Origin: Nematostella vectensis
Lineage: Eukaryota; Cnidaria; Anthozoa; Actiniaria; Edwardsiidae
DNA: 64,000 nt
Assembly (NCBI RefSeq): GCF_932526225.1
Contig: NC_064047.1
Span: 6,633,501 to 6,697,500, forward strand
Direction of reading: 5' to 3'
The notes beneath the pieces are model-generated. The model made no database searches and was not told where the DNA came from. It was given only the letters and a program-made list of their open reading frames with translations. Positions 37,701-47,282 of the stretch are shown here, piece after piece. Both the position numbers and the translations under genes were made by a program. Each line of letters begins with the position of its first letter. Positions within the stretch are counted from its first letter, which is position 1.

Positions 37701-40700
37701 GTACAACTTCACAGCCTACATCGATTACTTCTTCAGCAGCGTCACCATGATCCATTGGAATTTGATTATGTGTAACAGTAGAACCAACAGAGTGTTGCAT
37801 AGGGCTGGAATGGTTGGATTGAAGCTCTTGCAAGAAGGAACTTGACACTGTGGAAATTGTTCCACTTGATTCAGCAGTTTTTTGTCCCATTGCTAATCCT
37901 GAAGGGCTTACTCTTGGAATTCTATAATTAGGGTTTAAAAAGCCTCTCCTCAAGTGAGCCATTCTACTTGAAACATCTGACATGCTGTTTGCCGGTACTG
38001 CCTCATGAAAGGGCATTAAAGGAACATCTGTTCTGTAAAAGTTAGTATTTCTGTCGAGGTTTCCTTGCATAGAGCCTGCAAAAGGGTTGGTGACAGTTTT
38101 CACATAACAAAGTTGATCTGGAGGAATTCCTGGAACAGGTTGAGAAGGACTGACTGTATTTCTTCTTGTTGCATTTTCTAGCGTCTTGTTCTTTAATTCT
38201 GGTTTGCTGTTAACTTTGGATACTGGTATTAATCTTCTGCGGCCTAGAAAATGATGTATAAAGTACATGAAACAACTTTCAGGGGTCACTGAAACAGCTA
38301 GCTGCTGTAGCTAGCACTCCAAATTAGATGCTTTTATAGTCCGTGTGTTTCATCTACTCTTGTCTCAAGTCTTAGCGTGAAAAAGGACATTTATGTGGGC
38401 AACCAAACAACAATATGAGAACATAATTCTGAAAGGAGATAACATAAGGCAATCTGTTATACAAAAGCTTTAAAATGAACTCACCTGTCAACTTAGTTCT
38501 GACTTTCTTTGCTGGTGAGGGAGGCTTGGATGCAAACCTACAGAAAACAGAGGGGAGTTCTACTGTAGCAAGGATGCAACAATCACAGGGGCAGCAAAAA
38601 ATGGAAAATTCTACTGTAAACAGTAGCGGATCTCGGGGGAGGGTTTAGGGGGTTAAAACCACCCCCCCCCTTTGGGCTGCCAGAAAGTCGTATGTAACAA
38701 AAAAATTACCCCCTCCCCCTTTGTCACTGAGTCAGCCCCCCCCCCCCCCCCCCCTTAAGCCAAAAGCTAGATCTGCCCCTGCCTGTTACTTACTTGAGTT
38801 GTCCAACTATCTGATCAAATTTCTTCCACAGTAAGGGCCAGACAGAGTTTGAGTCATCATGGTCATAGGAGATAACTATCATGTAAAAAAACAGCATACA
38901 CTTACTTTAAATACTTTGCAAGTGCAAACAGAAAATGGTCGTCAAAAGGTGCAATTTAGGTCTTAATGTAATGATGCAATTAAGCTTTTTCCAAAATTCA
39001 AGGTTGAAATACAGTATGCTTTCAAATACAGAGCTTAATTGTTTTATGTAAACTCCTCACTCACCAATTTCCTTTAGCATTAGGTAATCCTCGACAACTT
39101 CCCTGAGTGACGCTGTCAGTGGGTCCTAAAATTTGAAATAATACTGGTTTAAATGCAAGGCTGAACTGCATATCAAGTATCTATATATTATGGTTCCACT
39201 ATGAAGTATAATGGTTTAATTTAATAGATTAAAATAATACTGTATGTAATAACAACAACAATAATAATAATAGCTGACAAGTTGATCTACTATATCTGAT
39301 TTCATATATGTTCTACAGTAAGTAATTGTTGTTGTTTGTGCAAACAACAAATTTAAAAAAAATACGATCCTATTTGTGTGTTCTCCTTCAAGTAATGGTT
39401 GATAATAACATAGGCCTTGTCCACTTCAAAAGTAGGTTATTAGCCAATTTTTAACTCTTTTGTAGCCTTTGGCTTCTTTCTAAGAGCTGCGCACTCTGAG
39501 AAGTGTCAAAAATTAGATGCAGATGACAGATAACTCAGGCACCTCCCTTTATAGCACAAAACAGCCAAATTTTATTTTTCATTTATTTTATGCTTCATTT
39601 AGGCGCAGAAGCCGGCAGAACCACCAGCTATACTATTTTCCAAGCCCTGGCTACTTTTAAAAAAAAAGTCAATTAATGTTTTATCAAACTAATAACTTCC
39701 ACCCCTACTTCCATTTCCATACTCTGAAACTTAATGAAACCCATGTTGACCACCATAATTAACACTATCACAAATACATTAGGACTTCCAACAACTACAG
39801 ACTAAGTCAGAAAAATAGAATAACTATCCACTATTGTTAGTTTTAAAGTTACTATACTTTCAAATAAAATAACTAAGAAGTAACAAAGTGTAAAGCTTTA
39901 TGTTTGACATATAATGGAAAAAGGGGTGGTTTTACTGATATCTGGGTTATGCAATTTGAATCCCACAATTATACAGCTATACAGCTATATCTATTGTGCA
40001 AATTATATTTTCTATGCTTTTTCAGGCCCTTAGCCGGGGGGGGGGGGGGGGGGGGGGGGAGAGAAGAAAACTGAGAAGAAAATTGAGCTTCTAAGAGAAA
40101 ATAGTCTGTTAAATGGGTAAACAGCCCTCCTCCCCCCATCTCATAATCCTGGCTCGTGTCTGTTGTTACAACTAGTTCATCTTGCATTAAATAGGGATAA
40201 AAAAATGATACCAATAAACAATCTCGAGTTCCCTCCAATTCATTGCTTTCATCCTCAAATGTCTTGGCTGTCTGAGATAGTCCCTTCTCCTCAAGATAAC
40301 CTGGAACAAACAAGCAAAATAAATAAACAAACTTCACCCTAATAAACCATACGGTACAAAGCACACACCAAAATAAATTTTGCCATGCAAACAAACCTAT
40401 GCAAAACAGGGGCAAATCCAGGAGTTCCAAAGGTGGGGAGGGGCAAAGCAAGAATTTAAAGAAATGGGGGGGGGGGGGGCAGATAAATTGTTCTTAAGTG
40501 GATTTCTTTACATTTCTTGTTAGTTTAAGCCAAATATCTAAATATAGGGGGGTGCTCAGCAATGCCTAAGTCAGCCCGGCAAAGCACAAATTTAGTGGCT
40601 GATGCAGAATAAGGGGGGGCACCCTCCATTCCAAACCCCCTTGAATCCACCCCTGAAATTAAAGAACTTTCACCATTCATAAACAAAAAGCAAACAAAAA

Positions 40701-42102
40701 ACAAATAAGGTTTTTTCCCTTAAAAAAAACAATATTTTTTCTCCACAATTTTTTTCTTTCCAGGTGAGTAGACAGGCATTACCAGAGGGGTTTGCAGTTA
40801 TAGGTATCATATCAGAAGTATAATATTTGATGATCGTATGGAATTACCCTTTTTTGCAGTTGAAAGGGTTCGCATGGGACGCACAAAGGAGTACAGCCAG
40901 GACCCAATCTCTTATACCAAACATCTAGCTCCCCCCCCCCCCCCCCCCCCTTTATCATGACCAAACCTCTAGGTTGTGCACTGGCTGGGGATCTTGACCT
41001 CTCCCCCAATATTTTTTAAAAATTATAAAAAAAATAAGAAGTAGCGGACCTGTCTCATTGACCCCCCCTGGAAATATTTCAGAGCCTGCTACAACTCTGC
41101 TTATGCAATATAAACAACAAATTAGCAAAGCGACTGCACTGTATCTCAACCCACTTCTCGCCTAGCTGAGCCTCAACTAGGTGAGAGCTGTTAAAATCTA
41201 GCCAATTACAATAGATCAAAAGTAAACAAGAGTTTGACCCTTAAAATCATAATAACCATAGGTTACGCTAAAATGCTTGAGTACTGCTATATCAACGGCA
41301 AATCCGGAAAATTGTAATGATAATTCAGCACAATTTATTAATTCAACCTAAAGTACAAAAGAAGGGTATGGTTTGTAAATTTGTTTGCTCCTTTTCGCCT
41401 TGTTGTCGCGGCACAATTCTCACGGAATGATTCAGTGTTTAATTTGTGTAAATACGCAACTTTGCAGGACTTTTCGCTGATTCAGGCTGCTTTGCATTCA
41501 GGTTTGCATTTGGGCCTTCCAACTTGTGTAAAGTTACATAAGGACGTGTTTGTTGTTTTTGCATTCCACCACATTGAAGTTTTAGTCTGACTGTTTGTGA
41601 CAGGGTTTAGCACGTTCAGCCACTCAATTGACACATGTCAAATTGAGCCAATCATGGAACGTTTGTGGACGAACGCAGAGGATTAGAAAAGAGTGGGTTT
41701 TATTTCTGGCTCTCATTTCTTTGCACTCTCGCCTCTACGTGTGGGCCACAGAACTCCCAATTTTTGAAAACAAAAACATTTCCGAATAACCCAGAAGAGA
41801 GCCGGCTAACAGGCTATCTTAATTAATAGCATCAAGGCTTTTTCGGTCATCAACACTTCACATGGAATTTGTTTGCTAATTCCTTAGATTTCTGCTTTTA
41901 TCCCTTAAGCGTTAGAAGAACACCAATTGAGTCATACGCTATTTTAAAACGGACGAATATCCTAATCAACTCCAACTCGATCGTTAACGTTGTAGTAGTG
42001 GTTTCACATCCAGTGAAGCAGAAGTTCCTCCGATTGTCAAGATCTTACAGTAAAATATCACTTACTCAGAACCAGTCTTGCTATCGATGACGGGGGAACC
42101 AT
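25750..42102 (-). CDS. NPAT: NPAT orthologue (histone-locus transcription factor), 14 exons
   Basis: Exons on the minus strand: 42102-42066, 40300-40212, 39125-39065, 38875-38794, 38537-38485, 38243-37454, 36151-36101, 35756-35669, 32611-32538, 31624-31546, 30933-30774, 30420-30310, 29392-27366 and 25842-25750. All intron phases match, giving 1264 aa (human about 1430). Residues 1-35 form a LisH motif (SIARLVLSYLEEKGLSQTA). Residues 80-90 hold LWKKFDQIVGQL and 425-440 hold APVLQEKLAANINKV, both matching vertebrate NPAT. The last exon ends LPANFDVDKFLSSLHY, the NPAT C-terminal signature. NPAT is a cyclin E/CDK2 substrate that drives replication-dependent histone transcription in histone locus bodies; S366-P-R-R fits a CDK site. 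The middle (exon 13, 675 aa) is low-complexity. Least certain: the exon 8 donor at 35669 and the exon 11 donor at 30774. Confidence 0.9.
26890..27130. mobile_element. MITE family D copy in the last NPAT intron
   Basis: The left arm is AAGGTTGCACCAAG, then GTCGTAACCCGCGGAGGTTC and ATGGGTA. The right arm is GATACCCATGAAGCACTGC, then GGGTTACGATAC and GAGTGCAACC. The arms pair over about 50 bp around a loop of roughly 110 bp. Confidence 0.85.
29460..30309. other. NPAT intron 12 with MITE family C half copy
   Basis: The segment 30160-30290 contains GCAGCCGATGGGAATGGATG and ACAAAATGGCGGCTG, resembling the family C left arm. It ends about 20 bp from the exon 12 donor at 30310. The rest shows nothing recognisable. 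Confidence 0.5.
31340..31460. repeat. Relic of the AATAAGCGCC interspersed element
   Basis: It carries CTCAAATAAAAGCCTCCC, TCAAATAAGCACCTCGCC and CCCTCAAATAAACAAC. It is a decayed member of the family best preserved at 43854-44260. It lies in the NPAT intron between exons 10 and 11. Confidence 0.55.
31647..31960. repeat. Relic of the AATAAGCGCC interspersed element
   Basis: It starts ATTACCGTCTTTACTCGAAT and continues AAGTGCC. The inner side has TAAATAAGCGCCTCCC and TTAAATAAGCGCCGGGCGC. It starts 23 bp beyond the acceptor of NPAT exon 10. Confidence 0.65.
32395..32505 (-). mobile_element. tRNA-derived SINE-like element
   Basis: On the minus strand a pol III A box, TAGCGCGTTGG (32481-32491), is followed by a perfect B box, GGTTCGAATCC (32444-32454). 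The sequence before the A box (GCCCGGGGCC) and after the B box does not pair into a tRNA acceptor stem, so it is tRNA-derived rather than a working tRNA. It starts about 33 bp downstream of the NPAT exon 9 donor. Confidence 0.65.
32660..32760. repeat. Relic of the AATAAGCGCC interspersed element, opposite end
   Basis: It contains GCCTCCCCCGAATAAGCGCC and GGGGTGCTTATTTGAGTATT. It lies 50 bp upstream of NPAT exon 9 in the intron. Confidence 0.65.
32805..33200. repeat. Dispersed repeat with GTGRAAATGCGTTCTGTCTGAT
   Basis: The part at 32918-32965 (CACGTGGAAATGCGTTCTG, TCTGATACATTTCAGCCG) also occurs at 53466-53515 in the 3' flank of the gasdermin-like gene. CG-rich AGCGACGACGGCAACGCGG at 32851 and a GTCGTCGTCGTCG run at 33171 face each other and may be terminal inverted parts of one element. 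Confidence 0.5.
35548..35626. repeat. Short near-perfect hairpin
   Basis: GGGGACCCAGGGTGCGGAG and CACACACGGGAG pair with CTCCCTGTGTG and CTCCACAACGCCCTGGGTCC over about 35 bp, with a loop AGCAAGCT-type centre. It lies 43 bp inside the intron after the NPAT exon 8 donor. The exon frame happens to stay open across it. Confidence 0.9.
36191..37178. mobile_element. TTAA-flanked non-autonomous DNA transposon in NPAT intron
   Basis: The left end is TTAA|CCCATTGACTCCTGGC. The right end, read on the other strand, is TTAA|CACATTGACCCCTCAACC. Together they bound 988 bp. TTAA duplication with a C-initial terminal repeat is the pattern of piggyBac-type elements; no transposase frame is present. The 73-codon plus frame at 36721 inside it is not supported as a gene. 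Confidence 0.65.
38630..38775. repeat. Poly-C-rich interspersed element in NPAT intron
   Basis: The termini are inverted: GTAGCGGATCTCGGGG left and CTAGATCTGCCCCTGCC right. The inside is GGGTTTAGGGGG, AACCACCCCCCCCCC, TTACCCCCTCCCCC and a run of about 21 C. Similar poly-G/C pieces lie at 34955, 40035, 40470, 40610 and 40930. Confidence 0.6.
40036..40059. repeat. Poly(G) tract, about 24 nt
   Basis: It is an uninterrupted G run within NPAT intron 2. Others of 15-20 nt lie at about 40467 and 40930 (C), 47797, 52109 (C) and 52986. Length in the assembly is likely unreliable. Confidence 0.9.
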
Positions 42103-42181
42103 TCTGTGACATTACAGAGTCACAAACCAGCTTTAAAATCTTTCATTTTGCCCAGAATAACAACACAAAACAAAACGATTC

Positions 42182-42194
42182 TTTTCCCGCGAAA
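42182..42194 (-). promoter_or_regulatory. E2F-type site upstream of NPAT
   Basis: TTTTCCCGCGAAA contains TTTCCCGC, an exact fit to the E2F consensus TTTSSCGC, with a near match on the other strand. It sits 80 bp upstream of the NPAT start codon, in the place expected for a proximal promoter. Human NPAT is a known E2F target. Confidence 0.65.
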
Positions 42195-43853
42195 GTTTTG
42201 CAAGACGCGCATGACGGATGGCGATAGCCGCTGAATAACTTATTTATCGTACCGCGGACTTCCCTCCACAGGATGCCCAAGTTTATTTTTCATCATTAAT
42301 AGCCTGTGGGCTTAGAAAACAAATCATTAATTATATTTATTTGTTTGCTGGGTATTGTTGCACACTGCAAGCGTAAAAAGCTGTCATGAAACCATGAATA
42401 GCTTAACAGCTGTGTGACTGAATTAAGTCTAAACTAGGAGCCTAAGAAGGAAATGAAGAAACAACGTGCCGTCGAGGGAATTATAATGAACATAGGCATT
42501 GTGAAAAAAAGTGGGAAATGAGCGGATCCCACTACAGCTTAATAATATCCCTACCACTGATTGGTCCTACTTCAAGCCTAATTGTGTGGTTTGGTATATT
42601 TCCTGGGCCGTATGCTTGGGTTCAGTCATCATTGCTCAATATGTAAGATGAACATCAAGGGATTTCGTCGCCGCTAATTCCTAAGGCGAGTTATTATCAT
42701 AGAATCGATATGATTTTAAAGTACTCTTAAGTTATCTTACTTTGTATTTTTAGCCCAAAGTGGGAGAAAAAAAAGAGGGTAAGAATATTTTCTTGTTTTT
42801 TTTTTTATTCTCTGAAATGAAATTTTAGTATGTGAAGTTCGTGATAGATGTGTTCTTGGAAAACGCAGCATTTTTTTTGGAGACAATTCCCAATTCATTA
42901 CAGACTTTTAAATATATTTCAAGTACATACTAATTTTTATTAAGTGTTTTTTTTTAATTACGATTCCTTTTTTGTAGGATTTAGAACGACTTATATTTTT
43001 CCACGATTTTGGAGGCTTCAAAGCTTTTTAACTCCGGAAAAAAAACATGGGCTCTCTAAGTGGGGACTCCTGGGAAAATCCTAGGCTGCAACGCAAAGGA
43101 AAACCGACACTGACATCCCGAGAAACTTTTATAGCTTCGTTTACCTTATTACACATAACATTCGCGATGTCAAAATTTTGCGATGTTGAGATGGCGTCAC
43201 TTCGCGACAGACTTTATTTTCGCGATTTCGCTATTTTCGTAAAAACTGGGTCACTTTATTTTCGCGATTTTGAGACAATGAAATCAAGCAGAATATAAGT
43301 GAAATGTAACAAACTGTTACAAGACATTACTGGGCTAAATATAGTTCCACAAAAATCTTATGAATACAGAGTTCAGAATCGTCCAGCTCAACCCCTGAAG
43401 GTACTATATGTGTATTAGATGACTAAATAGATAAGGTGTTTTCATCAAGCTTATCAAACGGGTCATATTTCACCCACTTAATTTTCGCGTCACTTATAAT
43501 TGTCGCGAATTTCTTAAAATAGGGGTTTAGCCGGTGGGTGAACTAGGGGCGACCTTGCAACTTGGGTGTGTCAGTGAGTTACTCTTTGGACTGCCGTGAC
43601 TTACTTAATAATAACATGGTTAATACTGACTACGGAGGTAACACACCTCATACTTGCTGTGCTAGTGCGATGGCAAGCTCCACACGTGACTACAATGATT
43701 GACAGTATACCAAACCATTTTACACTCGCTTTCTTAATACTAAAAAGGTCCAGCGTAACTCAGTTAAACTGGACCTAGATAATACCTAGAGTAACCTGCT
43801 CGTAAAGTCAGAATCCAACTTTTTCTGCCGTTAGTTATTGCATACAGAACGGG
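42195..43853. other. Gene-free part of the NPAT / gasdermin-like divergent interval
   Basis: No exon is seen. The 83-codon frame at 43047-43298 overlaps an interspersed TTTTCGCGATTT-type repeat (43155-43520), also present near 62310-62360, so it is not a gene. Confidence 0.5.
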
Positions 43854-44260
43854 ATTACCGTATTTACTCGAATAAGCGCCCCGGCGCTTATTAAATGTCA
43901 GACGGGGCGCTTATTCGGGGGAGGCGCTTATTTGGGGCAAACTTCGAACAAAGGCCGAAGTGTTTTTATTCATTTAATATAAATTTTATACTACATCAGT
44001 TTCTTTTCTCTTTATCATTATTACAACTAGAAGCAGATTTTTTCTATTTTTATCCATTAAATACTTTCTTTCTTGTCCTTTCTATGAACTCCAGTGCTTT
44101 CTTAGAACTACATTATGATAGTCATTTTACTCAGTTACATAATACCTGGGGAGGGGGTAGCTTATTCGGGGGAGGCGCTTTTTAATAGTTTTGGTTCAAA
44201 AGGGGCGCTTATTCGGGAGAGTAGCTTATTCGAGGGAGGTGCTTATTCGAGTAAATATAT
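43854..44260. mobile_element. Foldback DNA element with TTTACTCGAATAAGCGCC termini
   Basis: The left end is ATTACCGTATTTACTCGAAT then AAGCGCCCCGGCGC. The right end is GAGGTGCTTATTCGAGTAAA then TATAT. Sub-terminal GGCGCTTATTCGGGGGAGGC repeats lie on both sides. This is the best-preserved copy of the family whose relics sit in the NPAT introns. Confidence 0.85.
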
Positions 44261-44568
44261 ATATTTACTATGGTAGGCGCTCGATTTTCAATATTATCAA
44301 AAACCACTTAAAAGCAACGCGGACACGACTTTATTTTGGGGCCCATCTCCCATTGCTTCTTATCCTGTTTCATAAATTCCTTCGCCGAACGGTTAAGTTA
44401 CTTTGCCAATAAAGACTTGCTAACTAAACAAAAAGCCTTTAACTGTTCCACTTACTTCCAGCAAGTTAGCTGTTAATTAGACAAAATAGACTAAAATAAT
44501 AAAGTTATTAAAAATAGTTTATTTTGTTACTTTGCGTTACTTTCTGCGTGACAATATATTGCACACAA

Positions 44569-45033
44569 TACATTCGATTGACAAAAGGTTGTCCTTAACC
44601 GGCTGCACGACTACGCGGCAAGCCCGCATATAAGCATGCTTGGGTAAAAACCACTGAAGCGCTTAGCTGCATATATTAGCCAATATCATCATAGTCTGTT
44701 CGCTGTGCAGTAAACGCCGCTCATTAAGAAAATCGCTTCAAAATAACGATACTTTCTGAACAAACCATTGGATGAAATAAGCAGGATTTATATCTCAGGA
44801 AAGGTTAATAGTTCTGTATCATTTAGGTAGTTTTGGATTGTTCAAATCTACAATGTTCGAGACAAAAATATGAAACCAAATGCTGAGTGATACTGGTTAT
44901 CGTACTGTACGGTAAGACGGAAGTTATGCGTTGGCTAATATATGCAGCTAGACGCTTCAGTGGTTTTTACCCATGCTTACATGCGGGCTTGTCGCGTAGT
45001 CGGTTGAGGACAACCTTTTGTCAATCGACTGTA
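44569..45033. mobile_element. MITE family A, long copy
   Basis: TA|CATTCGATTGACAAAAGG at left and CCTTTTGTCAATCGACTG|TA at right match the 259-bp copy at 4566. The arms share TTAGCTGCATATATTAGCC and its complement. This copy keeps about 200 bp more in the centre (44692-44905), so the short one is probably an internal-deletion derivative. Confidence 0.9.
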
Positions 45034-45633
45034 TACTACCCTCTTGCGCATTCGACCAATTATCTGATGCAATAATGCATGGATAATTTATGCACTGTTT
45101 ATCCATAGACTTGCTATGCTTGTATGCCTTTTGTAATGGAAGTATAAAGGCTGATTTAGATAGCAACGATTTAGTTGTATGCGACACTTCTACAACTCGT
45201 TTAGTAGAGTGTAAATCAGCCTACGACTTCGCTACGATGCTCGATTACGAAAGTCGTGAAGTGTGTAATTCAGGACTAAGACATGTCGTAGACAACTGGA
45301 ATTGCTCAGGGGGTCCCAAAACATAAAACTACTCGGCTGAAAGTCATTTGATTGTGAAATGGCGCACTTTGCCCCGTCTACGCCTTTAAGACGACGCCTT
45401 TAATATTATACATATTTTCACAGGAAGTGATTCCTAAGTCAATACTGGGCTGGTCCTTTCCGGTACTTCTAGGAATAAATCACAATAATAAACAAATATC
45501 TAGCGCTCAATCTAAAAATACATACCAAAATCCTCCAAATCAGGTATTTGTATAGCGAATAATTCTCGTATGTGTTCATAAGACTGAAAAAATTGTAAAT
45601 GCAAAGTACTGCTTCATAGCACGTCCGTTTTTA

Positions 45634-45684
45634 CTTCCGGTATGACATCATTTCCGGGTCATCCTCCTGCGTGTATTTATAAAG
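45634..45684 (+). promoter_or_regulatory. Core promoter of the gasdermin-like gene (ETS, ATF, ETS, TATA)
   Basis: ACTTCCGG at about 45633, TGACATCA at 45643-45650, TTTCCGGG at about 45651 and TATTTATAAAG at 45674-45684 precede an untranslated exon that ends with CACCAG|GTGAGC at 45775. Initiation would be near 45705-45715. Confidence 0.6.
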
Positions 45685-45699
45685 CGGAAGAACACATCT

Positions 45700-45775
45700 T
45701 GCTGAACAAGACAGTGCTAAAAACTCAAAGGAACTACAAAGGCATCAGGCAGAAACACCCCGGGAGAAACACCAG
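45700..45775 (+). other. Non-coding first exon of the gasdermin-like gene
   Basis: It follows the TATA box by about 25 bp and ends in a strong GTGAGC donor. It has no ATG. It is inferred to join the exon starting at 47280 (acceptor GCTTTTTAG). Confidence 0.5.
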
Positions 45776-46309
45776 GTGAGCGCACAAAATCCTCTTCCAA
45801 CTCTAACCTCGAGACTCTATTAAAAATATTGAGAAAAGTGGCGCATTAATAGGTTATTTGTGAAGTGGTGCTTTAGCTTCTTTGTGTATTTCAAATCAGT
45901 ACCGACTTGTACGGGTGATTTGCACGTTTTGACGATTCCCCGAGACCATGTTGAAATGCTGACGGCAACTTCGTACACTGCTCTTTTGCTGACACGCGAT
46001 TCTAAAAGATATAATTTCACTGAGATAACACATGAAATAACAAACCGCTACTCGTCGACCGATACAAATTGAACGATCAGAAATAGCTTAATTGAATTTC
46101 AATTGTAAATACTTATACATGTTTGTGTCATCTGCTTTTGGATTTCCACACAGGCAATTCTATGTTGATATAATAAAAGTAAGATATAAATGAAAGTGAA
46201 GCTAGTTCTAATGAAATATAGCCTTCCTTCTCGTGTTGCTAAGGCTTCGTTTTCATTTTCTGTCGTTGTCCCTATGTAATACACCATATAATAATATATA
46301 ATAATACGC

Positions 46310-46640
46310 AGTGGATATGCCCGACAGCCTGGAAAGGTATCCTCAATGGACCTAATGCCCGACAGTTTTAAATTTCTTCGAATAACCCAGTAAATTGTCG
46401 ACCTAGTGGGATCAAAGTATTCCATATTTTTTAAGAAAGGGCAGGCAATCTGCAAAATCTGAAATAAGCTTTGAGGTATTGGATGTTTTCCATTTTACCT
46501 CATGTTTACACCATACAGTAACATCGTAATTTTAGTGGCCATTTTTTGACAACATGCTACTCAATGTCGGCAGTTCTCAATTTCCAAAAATATCCCGGTA
46601 AATTGTCGACCTAGTGAGTTCAAAGTATTGTACATTTTTT
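46310..46640. repeat. Two direct copies of a family F-like segment in intron 1
   Basis: AATTGTCGACCTAGTG, CAAAGTATT and GAAAGGGCA occur in the same order at 46393-46445 and 46602-46650. The first copy also carries ATGCCCGACAGCCTGGAAAG, related to the foldback at 1741-1994. Confidence 0.65.
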
Positions 46641-47282
46641 TGAGAAAGGGCAATCAAATCGCAAGAGAATCTGCACCATGCATTTCCTGCTTTTCTGTCA
46701 ATTATTGGGCCATAATTAATTCATTATCAATTGGTTATTAATTACTTATCAATTACTAAAACTCTTTGTCTAGTTTATACATGAAATCTAGTGCAAAATG
46801 AATACTTACTTAAATTCTTAAATTTACCGACTACCAACAAAGACCGTCCCCCCCCCCCCTCGCCCCTCCCCTCCATCCACATCCAGACTGTTCTTACAGC
46901 GCAACCAGTTACCGCGCACAACCAAAATAATGTGGAATGAATTCTGAGTTATTGTCTTCAGATCACAAAGATAAGAAACTAAGACTGTGACATTGATTGA
47001 ATCTCCCGAGTGATTGGTCGAAACAACATTCCATGCATATTTTAGGCGTTCACGGTTTTACTGGTCGCGCTGTAACCCTCTCCATGTTTACAGATCCACC
47101 TATGGATTCACTCGCACTCACTGTCCGTTTAGCGTTGGTTGTGTTCTCTTCTGAAGCGGACTTGGCGTCGCATTATGCAAGGCACTCTTCTCTTCCATCC
47201 ATACCGATCCGCTACCAGGCTACATTGCAAACCCGACACTCTTATGAGTTTTTTTAACAAATCTGTTTTTGCTTTTTAGACT

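Noticed and set aside
43047..43298. A small 83-codon gene
   Set aside because: It overlaps an interspersed TTTTCGCGA repeat and has no splice or domain support.
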